From JBAXBF01 sp034429745 (GTDB lineage Bacteria; Chloroflexota; Anaerolineae; Anaerolineales; DRKV01), in assembly GCA_034429745.1 (NCBI GenBank), contig DAOUFY010000108.1, forward strand, positions 7,847 to 71,846: a DNA stretch of 64,000 nt. The letters run 5' to 3'. The translations under genes were made by a program, and so were the position numbers. The notes under the pieces were generated by a model. That model was not told the DNA's origin and ran no database searches. It saw only the letters and a list, made by a program, of their open reading frames with translations. This document shows, piece after piece, positions 43,398 through 52,405 of this stretch (positions are counted from its first letter, which is position 1; the number at the start of each line of letters is the position of its first letter).

Positions 43398-44936
43398 TTA
43401 TTTTAGCTGTTTTAAAGCTTCTTGCACCCGGCTGCGCATGGTTTTATCGGGGTTAAGGCGCAGGATGGCTTCTAAATCGGCTTTAGCTTTTTCCTTCTCA
43501 CCCATGGCGATGTAAAGCGAGGCGCGTGTGTCTAAAAATTCGATTGTCTTAGGTGAAAGAGATAAAGCTTGATTGCAATCAGCCAGCGCTTTTTGAAATT
43601 CCTTTAATTGTGTATAGAGCCAGCAGCGGTTGTTGTAATCTATGGCGTGGTCAGTAACCCGCTGCAATACTTGATCATAATCATCAAGGGCTTTTTGATA
43701 ATTACCTTGTTCAGCATGGATTGCAGCGCGGGCGCGGTAAGCCCAAACTTCATTGGGATTCAGCTCAATAGCTTTGGAGAAGTCGTTGAGTGCTTTTTCC
43801 ATTTCACCCATGTTTTGGTAGGTGTATCCGCGGTATAAATAGGGCTGAGCGTCGGTCGGGGCGTTTTGTATGGCTAGTTGAAAGTCGTTTATGGCGGCGG
43901 TGAAATTACCCAGTTCGCTTTGGGCGCGGGCGCGATACAAATAACCTTCAGCAGAAGAATAAGTGAGATTGCCTTCAATGGCTTGGTTAAGTAGTGTTAC
44001 AGCCTGTGCGAAATTGCCCTGTTGAAAAGCTTGGATGCCTTGAGCCGTGAGAGCATCGGGAGTGGGACTGGGTTTGTAAAAAGCAGAAGTTGGAGTAGGT
44101 GTAGGCAATTTTTCATCCCCTATAGTCCAGCACTCAATTTGATCCATGTGTACGCGCAGGCCGTAATCTTTGTTTCTGCCGGAAGCAAGGGCAAAATTCA
44201 ACCTGCCAGTGTGAAATTTTTCACTGCGCAGCAGTTCATCGCTGGTTTTTGCGACGAGCTTATTGTTAACAAAAAAAAGGATCTGCGGTTCCTCGACAAC
44301 CAGCATCAAAGAAGCTTTTCCCTGTGGGAGATCAAGTTTTCCATAACGTTTGTAGTTTAGCCGTTTGAGGGAAGAGCCATTATCTTCAACGCGAAAGATA
44401 TCCACATAGCCATTCAGGAGCAAAAAGGCAGCATAATAACTTGTGCCATTATTTTCACGAAATACAAAGCCCATACCGCTCATATTCCAATCGGCATTGG
44501 GACTGGCAGAATCCCAAGTAACATTGGTGCGTATAATAAAATTGCGCGGCCTATAGCCACTTGTCTGCCAGGCAAAATAGCCCCGTTTAGCTATTTGCTG
44601 TTCGACACTTGGAAGAGAAATAAAGCTGCCTTTATTTGTGCTGAGCAGTTTCTGCTCGTAGAGCTTCTGAACCACTTCTTCCAAAGAGAGAAGATTGTTA
44701 AATGGTTCAGTGGGAGCAGCTTCTGTTTGCCGAGCAGCAGGGGGCTTTGTTGCAGTTGAAGCGTTATGCAAAGAAGCAGTTGCGGTTGGAGTGGTGGATG
44801 CCGCAGCTGCTGGATTTTCAATGAAAAACTGAGAAGCTATGGTGCTCATCAGCAGTATAGCCAATAAATTCACAACTATAGCCATGAATGGATGGTTGTT
44901 CAACCTATGAAGTTTCTGGGGCAGAAGTCTAATCAT
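43398..44936 (-). CDS. membrane-anchored protein with beta-sandwich-like domain and TPR repeats
   Basis: A 512-aa protein with an N-terminal membrane anchor at about residues 17-45, a Thr/Ala/Pro linker, and an exported domain at about 75-285. That domain matches two proteins at 56.6 and 57.5 kb along its length: NFIIRTNVTWDSASPNADWN, a mid-domain FVNNKLV, and an IECWTI end. The last part has about five TPR repeats (AYLYRARAQSEL-type, ALNDFSKAIELNPNEVWAYRARA). The ATG overlaps the upstream kinase stop by 8 bp with GGAGG four bases away, so it is coupled to that kinase and may be its sensory partner. Confidence 0.85.
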   Translation of the reverse strand: MIRLLPQKLHRLNNHPFMAIVVNLLAILLMSTIASQFFIENPAAAASTTPTATASLHNASTATKPPAARQTEAAPTEPFNNLLSLEEVVQKLYEQKLLSTNKGSFISLPSVEQQIAKRGYFAWQTSGYRPRNFIIRTNVTWDSASPNADWNMSGMGFVFRENNGTSYYAAFLLLNGYVDIFRVEDNGSSLKRLNYKRYGKLDLPQGKASLMLVVEEPQILFFVNNKLVAKTSDELLRSEKFHTGRLNFALASGRNKDYGLRVHMDQIECWTIGDEKLPTPTPTSAFYKPSPTPDALTAQGIQAFQQGNFAQAVTLLNQAIEGNLTYSSAEGYLYRARAQSELGNFTAAINDFQLAIQNAPTDAQPYLYRGYTYQNMGEMEKALNDFSKAIELNPNEVWAYRARAAIHAEQGNYQKALDDYDQVLQRVTDHAIDYNNRCWLYTQLKEFQKALADCNQALSLSPKTIEFLDTRASLYIAMGEKEKAKADLEAILRLNPDKTMRSRVQEALKQLK

Positions 44937-47703
44937 CAAACCTCCCGTGAATAGTGGATTCGCTATCTTCTTCGCCTTTAGGTTCAGGAATCATGGTGGA
45001 GATATCGGGTTTTTCTGGAAAGCGGATAGTAAATGTTGTGCCACGCCCTACCTCAGACTCGACGTTAATTTCTGCTTGATGAGCTCGCACAATACCATGA
45101 ACAACAGATAGCCCAAGACCTGTGCCTTCTCCAATTGGTTTAGTGGTAAAGAATGGATCAAATATTTTCTCTTTTACTTCATCGGGCATGCCTTTGCCAG
45201 TATCTTTAACTTCCAGTACAATCCAACCTCCTTGTGCGTCATAGAAAGTACGAATGTATATTTCACCTCCGCTTGGCATAGCATCGCGGGCATTGGTAAG
45301 CAGATTAATGATAATTTGAGAGATTTTATCGCGGTCGCAGGTAATGGGGGGCAAATTCGCTGCCAGGAAAGAAACAATAGAAATGTTCGACCAGCTGCGA
45401 AGCTGATGCTCGATAAGCAGCAAGGTATCTTGAATAATGTGGTTAAGGTCGGCTTGCTGAAAAGTACTGACTGGTGTACGGGCATAAGTGAGCAGAGAAC
45501 GGATAATATCTGCTACCCGCCAGCCATTGCGGCGCACAGTATCCAAATATTTTTTTGCGCGTTCGGCGTCAAATTCGCCTTTTTCAAGGCGGGTAAGCAA
45601 GCTTTCAGCAATACCCAAGATGGTTTGGAGTGGGCTGTTGATCTCATGGGCAATGCCGGCAGCTAAAGTACCTAGAGTTGCCAGCTTTTGCGAAGAGACT
45701 AAAGCCGCTTCCAAATGTTTTTTCTCTGTGATATCTTCTTTTAAGGCAATATAGTGAGTGATGTTGCCATCTTTATCGAAAATGGGCGCTATCCACGCTT
45801 GTTCCCAATACAGCTCACCATTTTTCTTTTTATTGTGAAATTCACCGCGCCACTCTTTGCCAGAACTGATAGTTTGCCACATTGCTCTATACTCTTCAGG
45901 GGGTGTTTCACCGGATTTTAGGATGCGCGGGTTTTGCCCAATAACTTCTTCAGAAGAGTAGCCGGTTATTTGAGTGAATTTAGGGTTGACATATTCAATA
46001 TCACCTTGCAAGTTGGTGATAACAATGGAAATTGGGCTTTGTTCAACGGCTTGATTCAGTTTGCGCAGTTGATTTTCGAGCAAAACGTGATGGGTGATAT
46101 CCCTCGAAATGCCAACAAGACCAATAATTTCCCCCTTGTTATTATAGAAAGGAGCTTTGGAAGCAGAAAGCCAACGCGGCTCGCCATTTTTCTTAGGGTT
46201 GTATTCAATCCGATTGATGATGGTTTTCCTTTGGTGAAAGATAAGTTCTTGCTCTTCGGAGTAAAAAATCTCAGCTAGATGAGTAGGCTGGATATCAAAA
46301 TCTGTCTTGCCGATGATTTGGTCGGGATCCGGTATGTCCAAAATATTTTGAAAGCCCTTATTCACGCGAATAAATCGCGATTGGGTATCTTTGAAATAAA
46401 TTGCATCGGGATGGTTTTCCATTAAGGCATTCAGCAGACTAGCTTCATAAGCGAGCTTTTCTTCAATTTGCTTTCTTTCTTCCAATTCCCACAAGTAGGC
46501 AATGTAATCGGCAACACCTTCCGCAAAGAATTTTTCTTCAAGGCTCCAAACACGATGGGTGCCAAAACGATCGATTCGCAAAATACCAGGTGTGGCTTCT
46601 TTGCAGTAAATTTGAACAGAGAGGGCAGAAAAAGGTTCCAGTGTATTGATGCTGCATGGACATACCCACCAATTATTCTGATCGGGCTTTTCACGAGGCG
46701 GAAAGAAGGATTCCAACGGCTCTTCCTTTAGTGAAGGCATAATAGGAACAATTGCGTGTAATGAGCATTCCTTTTCGTGTTGATGATTGTTGGTGCTGCG
46801 CGTATAGTGCTCATAGCACAGCAGTTTTTGCTGGTCTTCACTGATGCGCCAAATGCTCACTTGGTCTGTGCCAAAAAGCGAGCAAATGGTTTGTGCAATA
46901 TCTTCAAAGGCTTCAGGAAGATTTGTGTAGGTTTGCTGATAGAACAATCGTAGAAAGTTTTGAAGTTTGCGCAATTGAGCTGCTTGATAATTAGAACGTT
47001 CTTGTTCAAATAAGAGCAGATAGTAAAAAATAACCAGACTGCAAGCAATGAAAGTTATACTTAAAACGAAGAGACGCTCAACTTGTGAAAGTATCGAATA
47101 ACCAAATTGTGAAGCAATCACGATGGTAAGCAGAAGAATTATAGTAAGGATTGCAAAACCGCTCATGTAATAGGGCAACCGATGCTTAAAGTAACTAATT
47201 CGGTAAGCAGGCAAGATGTTTTCGCGATAGTTCACAATCATATTCATGACGATAATAATAAGACAGAAAAACAGCAACAGGTGCAGAATAATGGTTATAG
47301 AGAATGATAGTGCATTATTGAGAATGCTCAATGCATGAAGAAAGGATTGAAAGCTCGAGAGAAAAGCCAACAGAATCAAAATGCCTAGAGAGTAAAATAA
47401 TGGCGGAGTGATTTTTTCTTGCCAGCGAACAGGGGCTGTTTTGCTTAGGAAAAATATTAAGCTAATGCAAGCTAAAGCAGCAAACAATGGATGGAGGTAG
47501 GTTATAGCGGGAGGGAGGTTTATCGTGTAGCGGATTAATTTTATCCAGTGGTAGATGGTTAATAACAGGCTGGCAATGCTAAAGGCTCTCCAAGGGACAT
47601 GCCGATCGAGGTTTTTGAGGGAGAAGCTAAAAGAAGTAGCAAAAAGAAGAAAAAGGCTGTTGAATAAGGTAATGAAATCAAAATATAACACTAAATTCTT
47701 CAT
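44929..47703 (-). CDS. membrane GAF/PAS sensor histidine kinase
   Basis: A 924-aa kinase with about seven membrane helices in residues 1-225, a GAF-like region near 250-410, and two PAS domains near 420-540 and 545-665 (RDITHHVLLENQ and KEDITEKKHLE at their ends). HisKA has the phospho-His in LAAGIAHEINSPLQTI near 690. HATPase motifs are NLLTNARDAMPSGGE and DTGKGMPDEVKEKIFDPFF. The catalytic half closely resembles the kinase at 13.6 kb, and both have a polytopic input region, so they are likely paralogs. It is cotranscribed with the exported TPR protein. Confidence 0.92.
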   Translation of the reverse strand: MKNLVLYFDFITLFNSLFLLFATSFSFSLKNLDRHVPWRAFSIASLLLTIYHWIKLIRYTINLPPAITYLHPLFAALACISLIFFLSKTAPVRWQEKITPPLFYSLGILILLAFLSSFQSFLHALSILNNALSFSITIILHLLLFFCLIIIVMNMIVNYRENILPAYRISYFKHRLPYYMSGFAILTIILLLTIVIASQFGYSILSQVERLFVLSITFIACSLVIFYYLLLFEQERSNYQAAQLRKLQNFLRLFYQQTYTNLPEAFEDIAQTICSLFGTDQVSIWRISEDQQKLLCYEHYTRSTNNHQHEKECSLHAIVPIMPSLKEEPLESFFPPREKPDQNNWWVCPCSINTLEPFSALSVQIYCKEATPGILRIDRFGTHRVWSLEEKFFAEGVADYIAYLWELEERKQIEEKLAYEASLLNALMENHPDAIYFKDTQSRFIRVNKGFQNILDIPDPDQIIGKTDFDIQPTHLAEIFYSEEQELIFHQRKTIINRIEYNPKKNGEPRWLSASKAPFYNNKGEIIGLVGISRDITHHVLLENQLRKLNQAVEQSPISIVITNLQGDIEYVNPKFTQITGYSSEEVIGQNPRILKSGETPPEEYRAMWQTISSGKEWRGEFHNKKKNGELYWEQAWIAPIFDKDGNITHYIALKEDITEKKHLEAALVSSQKLATLGTLAAGIAHEINSPLQTILGIAESLLTRLEKGEFDAERAKKYLDTVRRNGWRVADIIRSLLTYARTPVSTFQQADLNHIIQDTLLLIEHQLRSWSNISIVSFLAANLPPITCDRDKISQIIINLLTNARDAMPSGGEIYIRTFYDAQGGWIVLEVKDTGKGMPDEVKEKIFDPFFTTKPIGEGTGLGLSVVHGIVRAHQAEINVESEVGRGTTFTIRFPEKPDISTMIPEPKGEEDSESTIHGRFDD

Positions 47704-47825
47704 CTAAAAAATTCACCTAAAATTGTGTGTATATTATATTATAATAGAACATTCGCTAAAAATAAGGTAAAGATCACTTGCAGAACCAAATACAAGGGGT
47801 TACAATCGCCGTACTAGGCAGAAAT

Positions 47826-49193
47826 ATGGATTCATATCAAGCAGCATTAGATTATTTATACAGTTATATTGATTATAGCTTGCAGCGCGTTTTTCGGATG
47901 GCGCCGGAAAGGTTTGATTTGGGGCGCATGCGTACGCTGTTAAGAGCCTTGGGAGAACCGCACCAAGCCTATCCAACTATCCATATTGCCGGCACAAAAG
48001 GCAAGGGCTCGGTAGCAGCATTTTGTGCGGCAGCTTTGCAGGCGGCAGGCTACCGGGTTGGGCTTTATACTTCTCCTCACCTCATCAATTACACGGAACG
48101 CATACGGATAAACTTTGAGGAAATATCCAAAACCGATTTTGTGCGTTGGGTTGAAGAACATAAGCATATTATTGAAACGATACCTCAGCTGACCACCTTT
48201 GAGATCACCACCGCCATGGCTTACAGCGTTTTTGCGCAGAAGAAAGTGGATGTGGCAGTCATTGAGGTTGGTCTGGGTGGTCGTTTGGATGCGACAAATG
48301 TGATACGCCCGGTGGTATCCGTGATTACCTCCATCTCATACGACCATGCTGAAATTTTAGGGGATACGCTGGCAAAAATAGCCGCTGAAAAAGCGGGAAT
48401 AATCAAAGAAGGGGTTCCGTTGGTCTTAGCGCCTCAGATGGAAGAAGCGCGGCGGGTGATAACCAAGATTGCAGCTGAGCGGAACGCACCGCTTATTCAA
48501 GTGGGGAATGATTGGCTGTATGCCCCCCAAACTCATTCAATGGATAGCCAAAGCATGTTTGTTTGGTCAGCTCGAGAACAAGAGTTGGTCAATGAGTTTA
48601 TAGAATCGGGCGGCAGCAAAGTATGGCAACCTACTCGTCTGCAGCTATCATTATTGGGTTATCATCAAGTGCAAAATGCGGCGACAGCGTATGCAGCCCT
48701 GCAAGTCTTCCGGGAGCGTTCTTTGCCTATTAATGAAGCTGCAATTCAAGAGGGTTTTTCGAAAACACAGTGGCAAGCCCGCTTTGAGATTCTGCAGCGC
48801 AACCCGCCGCTAGTGATTGATGCAGCCCATAACCGCGATTCGGCAGCCAAGCTAAGCCGAGCAATTGGAGATTATTTTCCCGGCTTGCCGGTGGTATTGC
48901 TCTTTGGAGTTTCGGAAGATAAGGATATTGAAGGGATGTTTGCTGAGTTAATGCCTCGAGTGCGCCAAGTGGTTGCAACAAGTTCAACCCATCCGCGGGC
49001 GTTGAATCCCGATCGGATAGTGGAGTATGCCCATCGTTTCGGGAGACCGGCTAAAGCAATCTTGCCGCTTGAAAGTGCTCTGAACGAAGCACTGCGCATT
49101 GCTGCCGGAGAAGCGGTCGTACTGGCAAGCGGCAGTGTGTTCTTGGCAGCTGGTGTGCGTCAAGTATGGCTGCAAGGAGGTGCAAATGGCTGA
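47826..49193 (+). CDS. folC: folylpolyglutamate synthase / dihydrofolate synthase
   Basis: Adds glutamate to folates (and possibly to dihydropteroate). About 455 aa from this ATG, which begins MDSYQAALDYLYSYID in the usual place; a TTG 16 codons earlier is an alternative. ATP-binding loop HIAGTKGKGSVAAF near 49, then TSPHLINYTERIRIN, EVGLGGRLDATN and DAAHNRDSA. The end overlaps lon by 8 bp. A TATAAT at 47740-47745 in the divergent gap is a possible -10 box. Confidence 0.95.
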   Translation: MDSYQAALDYLYSYIDYSLQRVFRMAPERFDLGRMRTLLRALGEPHQAYPTIHIAGTKGKGSVAAFCAAALQAAGYRVGLYTSPHLINYTERIRINFEEISKTDFVRWVEEHKHIIETIPQLTTFEITTAMAYSVFAQKKVDVAVIEVGLGGRLDATNVIRPVVSVITSISYDHAEILGDTLAKIAAEKAGIIKEGVPLVLAPQMEEARRVITKIAAERNAPLIQVGNDWLYAPQTHSMDSQSMFVWSAREQELVNEFIESGGSKVWQPTRLQLSLLGYHQVQNAATAYAALQVFRERSLPINEAAIQEGFSKTQWQARFEILQRNPPLVIDAAHNRDSAAKLSRAIGDYFPGLPVVLLFGVSEDKDIEGMFAELMPRVRQVVATSSTHPRALNPDRIVEYAHRFGRPAKAILPLESALNEALRIAAGEAVVLASGSVFLAAGVRQVWLQGGANG

Positions 49194-51759
49194 AAAGAAG
49201 AACCGAGAAAGACGAATACATTACCTCTTAGATAATGACACTGAAGCATATACTGCAGAACATTTTACGGATGTCATCTACCAGCACGCAGATGAACTCT
49301 ATGCCGTACCAAGCGCAACTCTCGATAAGGAAGGTTTGATTGATTGCCCCGTGCTTCCCTTAAGGGAGATGGTACTTTTCCCTCAGATGGTATTGCCTCT
49401 TTTCTTAGAAGAGGAGGATACTGAATTATGGCATTCCATAGAAATTGCTCAGAAGCGGGAACGTACAATTATTGCTCTCATGCTGAAAGACCCTGAAAAA
49501 GAAGAATTAACGGCAGATGATTTTCTGCCGATTGGGGTTGAAGCAGCTGTTGGGCGGACTATTCAAGTGCCGGATGAGGCGTATGCTGTGTTGCTGCAAG
49601 CGCGGCAAAGGGTTGAAGTGGTGCGTTTGCGCCGCGATAGGCGCGGCTGGTACGCTAAGGCGCGACCGCTTTCAGAAACTGTGGAAATTAATCGCGAAGT
49701 GGAAGCAGCAATGCGTACCGCGGTGGATCTGTTTAAGCAGTGTGTTGACCTTAATCCTAACGTACCGGACGAAGCCTTTCATTATGCCAGCCAAATTGAT
49801 GAGCCAAGCTGGCTGGCGGATATGATCATCTCAACTTTGCCGCTGTCTTTAGAAACGCGTCATGAGCTGCTGATGATGGCTGATCCATTAGCCCGTTTGC
49901 AGCGCGTCATTTCACTTTTGGCTAAAGAGATAGATGTTCTAAAGCTTGAAGGGGAAATTCAGGCTAGGGTTGCAAGTGAGGTGGATCGCTCTCAACGCGA
50001 GATGTATTTGCGAGAACAGATGCGCGCGATACAAACCGAATTGGGCGATGATGATATTTGGGAACAAGATATTGATGAATTGCGCCAAAAAATTGAAACA
50101 ATTGGTTTGCCTGAAGAGGTTAAAGCTGCAGCAGAAAAAGAGCTCAACCGTTTGGCGCAGATGTCTCCTATGTCTCCGGAGTTGGGTGTTATCCGAACCT
50201 ATTTGGATTGGATAATTGAGTTGCCGTGGAACAATGTAACCGAGGATAATTTAGACATCAAACACGCCGAAAAAGTGCTTGAGGCATATCATTATGGACT
50301 GCCAAAGGTGAAGGAGCGCATCTTAGAATATATTGCTGTGCGCAGCCTTAAGCCGAAACGCATGCGCCACCCGATCTTATGTTTTGTAGGTCCCCCGGGC
50401 ACAGGCAAGACCTCGTTGGGACGTTCGATTGCGGAGGCATTGGGGCGCAAATTTGTAAGGCTTTCTTTGGGCGGGGTGCGCGATGAAGCTGAAATCCGCG
50501 GCCATCGGCGCACCTATATTGGCGCTATGCCGGGCCGCATTTTGCAAACCATTCGGCGCGCCCAAACCAAGAATCCACTTTTCATGCTGGATGAGATTGA
50601 TAAAATGGGCCAAGACTATCGCGGTGATCCTGCTTCGGCTTTATTGGAAGTGCTGGATCCAGAGCAAAATTCTACCTTTTCAGACCATTACTTAGAGCTC
50701 TCTTTTGACCTTTCGCAGGTGATGTTTATTACAACGGCAAATATCCAAGATACCATTCCCCCGGCTTTGCTTGATCGAATGGAGATTATTGAATTCCCTG
50801 GTTATACCGAAGAGGAAAAAATTCAAATTGCAAAAAGATTTTTGATCCCGCGTCAGTTGGAAGAAAGCGGGCTGGATGAGAAAAGTATCCAATTTTCGGC
50901 GAAGTCGCTGCAGAAGGTGATCCGCGAATATACTTATGAAGCAGGAGTTCGCAATTTGGAAAGGGAAATTGGGCGTATATGCCGCAAAGTTGCCCGGCTG
51001 AAAGCTGGAGGAAAGGCTTTTCCGCATCACATCACTCACTCCATTATTGAGCGTTTTCTTGGACCTCCGCAATTTTTTGATTTAGACGCTGAAAGGCAAG
51101 ATGAAGTCGGCGTGGCAACTGCGTTAGCTTGGTCGCCAAATGGAGGGGAGATTATGCCGGTAGAAGTATTGCTGATGGAGGGCAAAGGAAACCTGCAGAT
51201 TACTGGCCAAATTGGGGATGTAATGCAAGAATCCGCTCAGGCTGCCATGTCCTATCTAAAATCACGGGCAGCAATGCTCAATATAGATCCACAAGTATTT
51301 GAGAATATGGATGTACATATTCACGTGCCGGAAGGGGCTATTCCTAAAGATGGTCCAAGTGCCGGTATTACTATTGCTACAGCATTGGTTTCGGCTTATA
51401 CACAGCGCAAGTGCCGCAAAGAAGTAGGCATGACTGGTGAGATCACTTTAAGGGGGCATGTGTTGCCAGTTGGAGGGATACGTGATAAAATCTTAGCTGC
51501 TCATCGCGCTGGGTTGAAAGTTGTGATCATTCCCAAACGCAATGAAAAAGACTTGATAGATATATCGAAAAAGGTGCGCAATGAGCTGCAGATTATTAAA
51601 GTAGAGCACATTGACGAAGTGCTGCGGGTTGCCTTAACAGCACCGGAAGTAAAACCTTATGCTCTACTACCGCGGCGCAAACGAAGTCCTTCCCGCCGTC
51701 ATCGCCCGCTGCGACCTTCCTTATACTCGCGGATAGCGCGCTCCTCACCAGCAGGATAA
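49186..51759 (+). CDS. lon: ATP-dependent protease Lon
   Basis: A cytoplasmic AAA+ serine protease for misfolded and regulatory proteins, 857 aa. An N-terminal substrate domain begins VLPLREMVLFPQMVLPLF. The AAA+ module has Walker A GPPGTGKTS near 402 and Walker B FMLDEIDK. The protease domain has catalytic Ser in PKDGPSAGITIATA and Lys in GGIRDKILAAHRAG. After the normal end it carries a tail of about 30 residues very rich in Arg (PRRKRSPSRRHRPLRPS). AAGGAGGTG precedes the ATG inside the end of folC. Confidence 0.96.
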   Translation: MAEKKNRERRIHYLLDNDTEAYTAEHFTDVIYQHADELYAVPSATLDKEGLIDCPVLPLREMVLFPQMVLPLFLEEEDTELWHSIEIAQKRERTIIALMLKDPEKEELTADDFLPIGVEAAVGRTIQVPDEAYAVLLQARQRVEVVRLRRDRRGWYAKARPLSETVEINREVEAAMRTAVDLFKQCVDLNPNVPDEAFHYASQIDEPSWLADMIISTLPLSLETRHELLMMADPLARLQRVISLLAKEIDVLKLEGEIQARVASEVDRSQREMYLREQMRAIQTELGDDDIWEQDIDELRQKIETIGLPEEVKAAAEKELNRLAQMSPMSPELGVIRTYLDWIIELPWNNVTEDNLDIKHAEKVLEAYHYGLPKVKERILEYIAVRSLKPKRMRHPILCFVGPPGTGKTSLGRSIAEALGRKFVRLSLGGVRDEAEIRGHRRTYIGAMPGRILQTIRRAQTKNPLFMLDEIDKMGQDYRGDPASALLEVLDPEQNSTFSDHYLELSFDLSQVMFITTANIQDTIPPALLDRMEIIEFPGYTEEEKIQIAKRFLIPRQLEESGLDEKSIQFSAKSLQKVIREYTYEAGVRNLEREIGRICRKVARLKAGGKAFPHHITHSIIERFLGPPQFFDLDAERQDEVGVATALAWSPNGGEIMPVEVLLMEGKGNLQITGQIGDVMQESAQAAMSYLKSRAAMLNIDPQVFENMDVHIHVPEGAIPKDGPSAGITIATALVSAYTQRKCRKEVGMTGEITLRGHVLPVGGIRDKILAAHRAGLKVVIIPKRNEKDLIDISKKVRNELQIIKVEHIDEVLRVALTAPEVKPYALLPRRKRSPSRRHRPLRPSLYSRIARSSPAG

Positions 51760-51766
51760 AAAGTAT

Positions 51767-52369
51767 ATGTCTGAATGGAAACGATTGTTCTATTATCTTC
51801 TGCTCAATATTGTGGTCTCGGCTGCTACCACTTTTGCGGTGCTGATGTTTTGGGAAAAAATGCACCTTTCGGATCTCAGCTTTACTCGCGCCTTCTTCTC
51901 TTCTCAAGAAGAAAACCAACCCACAATCGTGCTTCCTACGCTGGCTTCACCTAATGCGAAAATGACCCAAGCGGTAACGTCAGCAAAAGTTGCTGCTGAG
52001 CAGCCAACAGCACGTACCTCTCAAACAGCGCCGGCGTTGGCAGCAACTGCACCAACTTCGACAGTTGTGATTGAAGCAGTCATCGGTGCAGGAGATTTGG
52101 CTAATGAAAAGGTAAGGATTAAGCATACCGGCAATGGCGCAGAATTATCGCTTGCAAATTGGCGCTTAGTGAGCAAAGGTGATTTGGTCTATACTTTTCC
52201 CCAGTTAACCTTGCACAAAGGAGGGGCGGTGGATGTCTATACAATGAAAGGATCAGATACTGTCATTGCCTTATATTGGGGAAGAGATCAAGCTGTTTGG
52301 CAAAGTGGTTCTGTAGTAAAGTTGTTAGATGCTGAAAACCGCGAACAAGCAAGTTATGTGGTTCCTTAA
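51767..52369 (+). CDS. membrane-anchored lamin-tail-domain protein
   Basis: A 200-aa protein with one membrane helix at about residues 8-28, a Thr/Ala-rich linker at about 45-100, and a lamin-tail-like Ig domain at about 102-200. The domain shows the usual pattern ANWRLVSKGDLVYTFPQLTL, then a Gly and Trp near the end (YWGRDQAVWQSGSVVKLLD). Such domains are exported in bacteria and often accompany nucleases or surface anchors; here it stands alone. It is 7 bp after lon and 36 bp before dnaX. Confidence 0.8.
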   Translation: MSEWKRLFYYLLLNIVVSAATTFAVLMFWEKMHLSDLSFTRAFFSSQEENQPTIVLPTLASPNAKMTQAVTSAKVAAEQPTARTSQTAPALAATAPTSTVVIEAVIGAGDLANEKVRIKHTGNGAELSLANWRLVSKGDLVYTFPQLTLHKGGAVDVYTMKGSDTVIALYWGRDQAVWQSGSVVKLLDAENREQASYVVP

Positions 52370-52405
52370 CTGGTTGAAATAAATACAAAAGTAAGGAAAT
52401 ACACG

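Noticed and set aside
49099..49185. TTG start giving Lon 29 extra N-terminal residues
   Set aside because: These residues are the folC C-terminus read in another frame. AAGGAGGTG fixes the ATG at 49186.
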